This document shows positions 56,351-64,000 of a stretch of DNA of 64,000 nt, piece after piece. Position 1 is the stretch's first letter; each line of letters starts with the position of its first letter. The notes under the pieces are model-generated. The model was not told the origin of the DNA, ran no database searches, and saw only the letters and a list, made by a program, of their open reading frames with translations. Source of the DNA: Diabrotica undecimpunctata. Lineage: Eukaryota > Arthropoda > Insecta > Coleoptera > Chrysomelidae. The stretch is from positions 83,647,063 through 83,711,062 of the forward strand of contig NC_092811.1 in the NCBI RefSeq assembly GCF_040954645.1, read 5' to 3'. Made by a program: the position numbers and the translations under genes.

Positions 56351-56639
56351 TTGAAAATTACTGTGGCTCACTAAAAACAGAACCATTCAACTTTCCTTAT
56401 CCCTTGCCATTCTGATTTCCCTTACAATTGTGTGCAGTGGTTCCTGAGATACAAACGGTCAAAGTTGGTCGGCATTTGCGACGAAGTTATAAACAATAGA
56501 ATCATAAGCTTTGAACCATTACTTTTTCTTTCGGAGCTCTTTCAAGATATTTATATCATATATTATAATAATAAAACAGAATGCTATTGCGCGTAAAAAA
56601 TACCAAAAAACTAGGTTAAAGAAAATTTAATTTCAAAGG

Positions 56640-57365
56640 TGCTTTTCGGATTCATTGTGGTTCTCTAATTCTAGTATACATTCTCTAGTCTGGCCCTTTT
56701 TAAAAGGTCTAATAGATTCGAGACTGATCCTTCCATGAAGTTTTTTGTCGGTGGCTTTTCTTCGCCTAATGTAAAGAACCGCATATTTACCAGGCTATCG
56801 CACTGACATAAAATGTGCTCCGCTGTTTCTTCCTCTAGGTAACAAATTCTGCCTAGATCATCATCTGTCAATTCATTAGCTTTAACTGCATATTCAGCTT
56901 ACAGTGCCTATTAACACTAACACCTAATATGGCTTTGACTATTTTCCTGTCTTTGCTTATTAGGTCTACTGTAAATTTTGGCGAATGTTTCATAATGAAC
57001 TGTTTCGTCTGTCTTTGTCCTGGCGTTAATTAGTTCTGTTTCTTTACCAACCCTCTCCAGTACTTCTTTATTTGTAATACTATCAGTCCATGAAATTTAT
57101 TTATTGCCTTTGCAACACCGCAGAAGATTTCCGATCCAATGAATGGCAATATTAAGCCTTGTTTGGCCATTTCATCCGCTTTTTCATTGCCCTTATTACC
57201 CTCGTGCCCTGGTACCCAGATTACTGTAACAATGTTACCGTCTCCTAATTTATTAAGAGCATCCACATAGTTACATACTAGCTTAGAATTGACCTCTACA
57301 GCATTGACTGTCTTATGAGCTGCCTGGCTATCTGTAAAAATGGCAATTGAACGGTGCATTCTTTT
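56640..57365 (-). pseudogene. I/R1-type LINE RNase H and C-terminal fragment
   Basis: The 109-codon frame 57359-57030 has IAIFTDSQAAHKTVNAVEV (RNase H Asp), KLVCNYVDALNKLGDGNIVT, VIWVPGHEGNKGNEKADEMA (His and Asp). After a frame break, 56871-56671 encodes RICYLEEETAEHILCQCDSL, a C-terminal zinc-knuckle-like remnant. Same family group as the LINE at 41000-47560, which shares KLVxNYxDALNKLGD and WVPGxEGNEKAD. Confidence 0.75.
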
Positions 57366-57409
57366 GGGTTCAATGGGTTAGAGGAAATCCTCAACTATGA
57401 CCGCAGGAT

Positions 57410-58230
57410 TATACCTCGTACACAGACTGGTCTAAAACTACAGAAGTGTAGAGCGCAGGAATATTCAATAGTGACGGAAATTTAAACATTTCTTTTCCAC
57501 TAGGATAATGTTTTTAGCACAAATATCTAACGAAAGTGTGCTAGAGGCCATTTAGAAATAGCGAGAATTGATCAATATCATTAAAACGAGAAAGGTAATA
57601 GTCTAGATTCCGACCGAGAAAAATTTCATAAACTTGTTAATACGACGATAGCCAACGCTTGAAAACAAGTACGGCACATACAGAAGAAGAAAGATAATGT
57701 ACCTTTGTATTTCAGGGAGAGATTTTTGCAGTTTAGAAGAGAAATCAGCACGAGGGCTTTCGAACTGAAGCGAATCAATATATGCACAGATAGCAAAGGA
57801 GCAATGGAGGCACTCATAAGCCCTAAGGTGGACTCTAAGCTAGTGTGGGATGCTGAGAGGAACTCGATAGACTAGCAATAATAAGAGTGTCACACTGGTA
57901 TGGGTTTCAGGTCACTGGGAAATATACGACAATGAAAGAGCTGATGCACTTGCCAAAAAAGCATCAGATACAAATTAGTTAGGTCCAGAGCCGGCCGTCG
58001 GAGTGCCAAAAAACATCGTCGGCGACCGTAAAAAAGCCTGGATCCGAGGGCAACATAACTCTTACTGGGAGTCGTGTTAACCGATCAAATACATGGCAAA
58101 ATATGTGTTGGACGGGCATGTGCAAATAGAGTTTGCTTACTGGATATACACCTGTCAAGGGATATCTGTAAACAATGGGGCTATTTCATAGAGACTTAAG
58201 CTGCAAACTCTCTAGTAGAGAACCTGAAAT
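57410..58230 (+). pseudogene. I/R1-type LINE RNase H fragment with RTE-A tail insertion
   Basis: The plus strand begins YTDWSKT (57415), the first RNase H box. Sense is interrupted at about 57480-57700 by DNA containing an RTE-A 3' end (IANA plus an AGAAGAAGAAAG tail, 57640-57690). RNase H then continues with RAFELKRINICTDSKGAMEA, PKVDSKLVWDA, WVSGHWEIYDNERADALAKK (frame-corrected) and NIVGDRKKAWIRGQHN. Opposite in strand to the neighbouring copy at 56640-57365. Confidence 0.65.
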
Positions 58231-58639
58231 TGTTAACTATATAAATATATCTTAAATGAACTCGAGCCACTAGATGTCAAGCAGCAAACACTTTTGGGAG
58301 ATTTTAATACTGTTTTATAAGGGGATTAAACCACAAATGATTGTTATGGGAATTACCTTTGTGTAAATGTTTTGACTTCTTATCCGGAATTTGCCTTTTA
58401 AAATATTATATAAGAAATTATTAAGTACATAAATTTGCAGATTTTTATTAATTGGCGCTGTGTGTTCATCAAACTAAAAGAGTTTAGCAGGTAAAAGCAG
58501 AATTTACAGGCAAAATATATTATAAGACTCTGGTGGTAGAATTTTATGTAATATTAAAGAGCGCTGTACCAAATGGGAAAATTACATAATATAATTATTT
58601 AAAAATAACCAAATAATCTACCAAGAAATAACATCTAAC

Positions 58640-59170
58640 CGAAATACTGGCCCACCAATTTTAATCTCAGAAGTTCAGAAGGCCATCGACCAAGCGAAAT
58701 AAACGAAACCAAATACCCGCAGAATTGTTACAACTATTAGGTGATGAGAGTGTTGCGATTATCACCTTCTTCTCTAACAAGATATACAGCAGCATTAAAT
58801 TACCAGACAACTGGTTAGAATCAATATTTAAAACTATTCTCAAGAGTAGGAATGCCAGTAAGTGTAGCGACTATCGACTTATCAGTTTAATGAGTCACAC
58901 GCTCAAAATTTTTATGAAAATATTGTCGCATATATAAACTTTGTGAGGGGATAACTGGTGATAAGCAGTTTGGTTTCCGAAACGGTATGGATACTCGGTA
59001 GGCTCTTTTTTGCATGTGAATACTAATACAAAAGAGTTTTTAAGGGTAAAGTTTCTATTAAAGGTGGTGTCAGACAGGGATGTGTTATGTCACCGATATG
59101 TTGTTTAATGCCTACACTGAATCAGTTTTTAAGATAGCGTTAAATAATCGTCGCGAAGATGTTAAAATTG
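58640..59170 (+). mobile_element. RTE-like LINE RT fragment
   Basis: The plus strand reads IPAELLQLLGDESVAIITFF (frame-corrected), SIKLPDNWLESIFKTILKSR, ASKCSDYRLISLMSHTLKIF, DKQFGFRNGMDTR. After a deletion it continues with KVSIKGGVRQGCVMSP and FNAYTESVFKIALNN. Catalytic boxes are lost. Confidence 0.65.
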
Positions 59171-60770
59171 GTGTGAAATAGTGAAGCATATTTAAAATTT
59201 CTTTAAATTATTCCCCTTAGAAAATTACTTTCACGCCACCTATGTCTATATATATTTTGTTAAAAGCCTTAAAAATAACCCAAAAGCAACAAGCGATTTG
59301 TTACGCTTCTTTTTAAGAACGAAATAATTCATGTTTGCTGCTCTTTTTAACTTTTATTTGTTAAATAGAAATCCTTCCTCAGTAACAAACAAATCAGGTT
59401 CTATTGTGAAATACCCAGTTTACCTTCTAAGAAAAACGAAGATGTTGGTTTTCGGTGAAATTATAATTTCTGTCAAGAGAAAGTGGTTAGGTTACAAAAA
59501 CGACCACACTAGCCTTGGCATTTAAGTATAATTTTCGCGTGGCACTCTTCGGCCAATACTCCCACTCTTTTTTTATCCTTTGCTGTGGCAAGCGGTTTGT
59601 CTCCATCAAATGGCGGTAAGTGTATTTTCAATTCACCCTTATCTATATATCTTCACACAGTGCTTCCTATATTAACTATTTTCCCTTTTGTCAAACAGAC
59701 GTCTTCATATTCGAAGAAACGAAGTCACTTCTGTTTGCCGTTCATTCGTCTCTACTGTTTTTCTCTACCGTTCGTATCTACTATCCGTCTCTACTGTTCA
59801 TCTCTACTATTTACTACTACCTGTACTGTATTACTACTGCGTGATCTTCTTGTTCTGCTGCTTCTCTTTCTTCCTTTTTGCCTACATCCATTTGAGAGAT
59901 TGCGGATTGACACACTGTAATTCGTTACTGTACCTAAATCATCCACGTCGCTTGAGCAGTCCGCAATATACCTGTTGCGATGGCGTGTCAAGTGCCTTTA
60001 TTATTGATACAGTTCTATGAAAGATGTCATTACCTATGCCTACTGACTGCCGGCTAAGTACAATGCAGATTATCCAATTGTGTGTACCGACATTTTTAAC
60101 TAAATCGTAAGAAGTTGATTTACGACTTCAGTTCAGTGACTTTGTTTATGGCTAACTCTAACCGAACGAACTATTTATCAGTATAAAACTACAGTATATA
60201 TACGTTAAATTACGAACCATTTGTTTTATATGTAGTTTATATTTATGATAAATTTGAGGTGATCACGATCAAAAATTTAGTAAATTCGTATTCTCAAGGC
60301 ATAAAAATCACTTATTTGACGAATATTGATGTAGATACTATTATAATATTCCTTGCTTGTTTTTTCCTATTCTTGAGAATACTAAATTATTCGTAATTAT
60401 TTTTCACAAAAAAAATTTTTTGTTAAAATCCACAAGGAAACTAAGTTCCTGTAAATAAAAAAAAAATTTATATTTTTTGTTGTATTCAATAATAAATTGT
60501 GCAATAACTTATCTCGTGCTAACTGTTCAGTAAAAATTGTTATAGTGCATTTACTTTAACTACTATACCTCAATATAACTTTGTTGACGAACTATTTGCC
60601 TTTTATTTTTTTTTGTATATAAATTTATATTTTTGTGCATGGTGTATCTCTTTCAGGCATTGTTATTGATTTATATTACTATTTGATTTATCATGCTCAA
60701 ATGTAGTGCCCAAATATTTCCCTTCTCTTATTACCGTTCTTTGTGTAACCTCTACGCTGTCAATAAAGAG
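59171..60770. other. No gene recognised; pyrimidine-rich repeat block
   Basis: At 59745-59840 the plus strand carries an irregular repeat of TCTCTACTGTT / TCTACTATC units. The surrounding open frames are by-products of this skew. The rest is A+T-rich without motifs. I looked here for upstream exons of the DRC9-like gene and found none I could support. Confidence 0.4.
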
Positions 60771-60774
60771 GGTA

Positions 60775-61258
60775 CAATATTGCTAATAACATCAGATACG
60801 CAGATGATACCGTTATAATGGCAGAGGGTCGAGAAGACCTTCAAACCCTGTTGTAAGCTGTAAACAATGAATGCATTAAAAAGGGCTTAAGAATCAATGC
60901 AAAGGGAACAAAATGGATGGTGGTTGGAAAAATTAATATCAAAGAAGAGAAAGTACTAACATTAGATAACAAAATCTTAGAAAGGGTGGAATACTTCAGA
61001 TATCTGGGTACTGGGATTGACTGCTGGGTAGAAAGTGACCAGGAAATTTTGACCAGAATAGAACTTGCAGGAAAATGCTTTAATAAGAAGTTTGTCATTG
61101 ACCACTCGTCTAAGAGTATTGAAGTGCTACGTCCAGTCCCCTTTGTTTTATGGATGTGACACCTGGATAACAAAAACAAAAAATCTTAATAAATTAGAAA
61201 CCTTTGAGTTGTGATTTACCGTCGCATACTTAGAATACACACATACCACTTACTAGTG
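60775..61258 (+). mobile_element. RTE-like LINE fragment, YADD to C-terminus
   Basis: The plus strand reads NNIRYADDTVIMAEGREDLQ with intact YADD, GLRINAKGTKWMVVG, ERVEYFRYLGTGIDCW, DQEILTRIELAGKCF, then remnants VVIYRRILRIHTY. Truncated at 61258, where an RTE-C copy starts without any spacer. Confidence 0.68.
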
Positions 61259-61259
61259 A

Positions 61260-62160
61260 AAAAGAACCTGATAGAGAAGTCTGCAGGATACAGAAAATCA
61301 TTGGCACTGATATTTGGCGATTACGAGAAAGCATTCAATACCATAAGCCATCAGAAAATATTAAAAGCATTGACAGAATGCCGAATAGACCATCGCTACA
61401 CTAACATAATCAAATATATCTACCAATATGCTACAGCTAGTGTAAGACTATCTGAATAAGAAACAAATAAATTATGTATACAGCGAGGAGTACGGCAAGG
61501 AGAAACCGTCTCTCCAAAGCTATTCACGACGCTTATAGAACATACTTGTAAGAAGGCACATCTAGACGAGCATGGTATCAACCTTAATGAAGAGAAGCTC
61601 AGTCATTTAAGATTTGCAAATAACATCGTCCTTATAGCCGAATGTATGGATGATGCAATAATAATGTTTAAAAAATTATATCACTCTTTCTTGGAAGTCG
61701 GACTAAAGAATAATATGAACAAGATGCAAATAATGACTAATTTGGTGCTAAATCAAAATATTGCTGTTTGGTAGCGCTTTTGGTAAACGTGCTGGGCGGA
61801 ACGTGCTGGGGTAAACGTTTGGTAGCGCCAGATGTTTGGTGTATCTCTGAGAGAACGAATCCCAAACGAAGAAATACGTGGTAGAACAAAAACAACAGAA
61901 CGCCATCGAAAAATCACACCACTAACATGGTATTGGGCAGAACACGTCGCCAGATTATCAGACAACCGATGGACAAAACGTATTGTCGAGTGGAGACCAA
62001 GAAGAGGAGCAATTCGGAGCAAAGGACTTCCACCAACTAGATGGACTGACGACCTAAAGCGTGTTAATAATTGGATGCAAGCCGCACAAGACAGAGACAG
62101 ATGGAAAGAGCTAAGGGAGACCTATGTCCAACAGTGGACGTATGCAGGTTGATGATGATG
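61260..62160 (+). mobile_element. RTE-C LINE fragment with 3' (GAT)n tail
   Basis: The plus strand reads FGDYEKAFNTISHQKILKAL, YIYQYATASVRLSE, QRGVRQGETVSPKLFTTLIE, LSHLRFANNIVLIAECMD (FADD changed to FANN). After a deletion and odd filler at 61766-61832 comes an open 106-codon frame: MFGVSLRERIPNEEIRGRT, WAEHVARLSDNRWTKRIVEW, LPPTRWTDDLKRVNNWMQAA, ETYVQQWTYAG, stop and a GATGATGATGATGA tail. The same family as 18780-20500 and 27722-28487. Confidence 0.82.
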
Positions 62161-62655
62161 ATGACTCAGAATCTAGTGGACAGTGTGTGTGTGTGTCATC
62201 GAATTTCCTGACTGTGGACTTAATCCATTAGCCGAACTTATTTTTGCTCTACAGATATTTATGTCACATATTACTATTAAAATAAGATTTTGTATTTTTA
62301 AGATATACCTAGATTCTATAATAATAAATGGATAATTTAATCTTCAGCTACAATCATACAATATTACACATTTATATAGATATATCTATATCATAAAATA
62401 TATTCTAGTATTATTCAACATTATTCTTTATTGTGTGTTTTTTATTATTTTTTTTTATTATTTTCTTTTTTTTTATTTTTATTTTTTTTTTTTTTATTTA
62501 TTTATTTATTTATTTATTCATTTTTTTTTTTAATTACATTATAAGGAATGTCAACAAGGAGTACTTCTGCTCAGGGGTCTTTCAGAGCAATGCACAAACA
62601 CAAGACTAGACCACGGAAAGATAGGTAAACAAATGGGATAAACACAGGTATTAAT
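62161..62655. repeat. Low-complexity A/T-rich tail region
   Basis: Includes a (GT)n run at 62186-62196 and a long T/TTTA-rich block at 62440-62540. On the minus strand this is an A-rich, (AAAT)n-containing tail downstream of the LINE ORF ending at 62659, preceded by about 120 bp of 3' UTR. Confidence 0.7.
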
Positions 62656-62658
62656 AGT

Positions 62659-64000
62659 TCACAATTTTAATTTTATATTAAGTATGTGTTTAATTAGGAT
62701 CTCATATACACGTTCGTCTAAACTAGATAATATTGTTTTTAGATTAAAAGGTCTTGTAATATTGGTTTCTCTATATACTTGATTCATGAATTGATTTATT
62801 TCTATTATCTTTAGTCTACAGTTTAGTATCATGTGTTCTGCAGATCCTAACTCACCACATTCACAAAGATTACTATCACTAAGACCTATTTTAAATTTGT
62901 GTTCTGGAACTAGGCAGTGTCCAAATCTAAGTCTGCATATGTATGAAACAACGATTTTTTCGCTGTGGTAATGATTAAACCATGATTTAGCTGGAATATT
63001 TAATTGTATGTTTTTGTAGAATAGCCCTTTAGTTGAGTTGTTATACCATTGTTGCCAGGTTTTGGTTTTATTGCTGGTAATATTAGCGTAAACATCATTT
63101 AATGTTAATTTATATTTACTTTCATTTTCTTGTTCGGTGGCCTTCTTAGCTAGAGTATCTACTATTTCATTGTGTTTAAGATTAGAGTGAGCTTTTACCC
63201 AACAAAATGATATTTGTTTGCCCTTAGCCCTAAGTGCGATATATGCTTTAATAATGTCAATATATATGTAGTTTGATATGTCCTTCAAACTTTCCAGTTT
63301 AAGTAAAGCACTTTTGCTGTCTGTAAGGATTAGAAATTTCTCTTCGTTATTGTTTATACTGCTTATATACTGCATTGCTCTCAGTATTGCAATAAGTTCT
63401 GCTGAAAATGTTGTAAAATTTTCATTAAGTCGTATACCCTCTTTATACCTTGTCCTAGGGTCCCACACGGCAGCGGCCACTCTCGAATTCATTTTTGAGG
63501 CATCGGTATAAATTTGGTAATGTTCCGGAAATAAAGTTTCTATATCCACATTAAACATGGCATTCCTTAAGTAAACTGGAAATTTCGAGTAATCTCTCAT
63601 GTAGGTTGGTTGTATGTTTGGTATATTGTTTAGATTTATCTGAAACATGGATGGCAGAGTTGATGTGTATAGGTTATTTTTAAATTGTCTTATTCTATTG
63701 TAACTTTCGGCAAGAAGTAATGTTGGCTTTTTCCTCCAGTATTCAGTGGTTAGGTCATTTATATAAAGTTTGTGGCAGTTGTTACATATTATGCTCTCTT
63801 TAGTTATCATTTTAGTTATAAATTTTTCACACATAGTTTTCCTTCTTAACCATAGTGGTGGTTCATTACATTCTACGCTTAGGTTTGATATTGGAGTACT
63901 CATCAAAGCTCCTATACATAATCTGAGGCATTTATTTGAAAGGATGTCTATTTTTTGAAGATGGGTTTTGGCGGCTTGATTGTAAAAGTAACATCCGTAA
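62659..64000 (-). CDS. I-group LINE ORF2 C-terminus with intact RNase H, runs off the window
   Basis: The minus strand is open from the window edge (64000) to a TAA at 62659, about 447 codons without a stop or frameshift. It starts in the post-RT region (YFYNQAAKTHLQKIDILSNK, CLRLCIGALMSTPISNL). Then comes RNase H with its acidic residues in place: YQIYTDASKM, FSAELIAILRAMQYI, FLILTDSKSALLKLES and FCWVKAHSNLKHNEIVDTLA. A C-terminal CCHC pattern follows, CECGELGSAEHMILNC. RNase H in this position marks the I/R1/Loa group. It is the best-preserved LINE reading frame after LINE-B and probably continues into an intact RT beyond the window. Confidence 0.85.
   Translation of the reverse strand, partial: YGCYFYNQAAKTHLQKIDILSNKCLRLCIGALMSTPISNLSVECNEPPLWLRRKTMCEKFITKMITKESIICNNCHKLYINDLTTEYWRKKPTLLLAESYNRIRQFKNNLYTSTLPSMFQINLNNIPNIQPTYMRDYSKFPVYLRNAMFNVDIETLFPEHYQIYTDASKMNSRVAAAVWDPRTRYKEGIRLNENFTTFSAELIAILRAMQYISSINNNEEKFLILTDSKSALLKLESLKDISNYIYIDIIKAYIALRAKGKQISFCWVKAHSNLKHNEIVDTLAKKATEQENESKYKLTLNDVYANITSNKTKTWQQWYNNSTKGLFYKNIQLNIPAKSWFNHYHSEKIVVSYICRLRFGHCLVPEHKFKIGLSDSNLCECGELGSAEHMILNCRLKIIEINQFMNQVYRETNITRPFNLKTILSSLDERVYEILIKHILNIKLKL

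Noticed and set aside
59585..60020. Three overlapping Ser/Leu-rich plus-strand ORFs
   Set aside because: All arise from a pyrimidine-rich irregular repeat (TCTCTACTGTT). No motif, start context or splice support.
1..64000. tRNA, rRNA, CRISPR, bacterial promoters or operons
   Set aside because: I scanned for these and saw no convincing cloverleaf, rRNA block, spaced repeats or operon-like gene series. The window is eukaryotic.

Overview
This window looks like a 64 kb piece of an A+T-rich invertebrate nuclear genome, most likely an insect. It has no bacterial gene organisation. It is dominated by decayed retrotransposons and DNA transposons of families common in insects, and it holds split exons with GT-AG junctions. 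I see no rRNA, tRNA, CRISPR or operon. Element clades are named from recognised protein motifs, not from database searches. The working labels (RTE-A, RTE-C, LINE-B and so on) are mine.

Host gene. Four minus-strand exons at 50240-50580, 40180-40364, 20714-20953 and 14891-14977 join with compatible intron phases (1, 0, 0). They give 283 codons of a coiled-coil protein ending in a C-terminal IQ motif. The last part resembles DRC9/IQCG, a subunit of the nexin-dynein regulatory complex of motile cilia and sperm flagella. The gene covers more than 35 kb. Its 5' exons were not found in the window and may lie beyond 64000. Nearly all the repeats from 15 to 50 kb therefore sit in its introns.

Layout. 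1-3.2 kb: a nearly complete pogo/Tigger element with inverted repeats, a TA duplication and repeated subterminal motifs. 6.0-7.7 kb: half of a second pogo-like element. 8.1-13 kb: RTE fragments, a Penelope-like GIY-YIG domain and two unrecognised peptide relics. 13.8-14.5 kb: a possible LTR/primer-binding-site relic. 15.6-20.5 kb: Jockey and RTE pieces. 21.8-26.6 kb: a long degenerate CR1-like LINE. 27-29 kb: an env-like/LTR scrap, an RTE-C piece and a Helitron helicase scrap. 29.0-36.4 kb: a Penelope-like element carrying three later LINE insertions, one of them a 4.46 kb LINE-B with an intact ORF1 and a single stop in ORF2. 36.5-39.8 kb: an RTE-A copy split by a short LINE-B. 41-47.6 kb: a four-level nest (I/R1-type LINE, Tc1/mariner-like element, solo LTR, RTE-A). 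47.8-50 kb: RTE-A. 50.9-52.3 kb: two LINE pieces. 52.4-55.7 kb: Jockey split by RTE-A. 55.9-62.2 kb: more LINE scraps. 62.66-64 kb: an uninterrupted RNase H-containing LINE ORF running off the edge.

Many insertions keep short target-site duplications that I could read directly, and removing the insert restores the reading frame of the interrupted element. The order of events can therefore be reconstructed at six or more sites.
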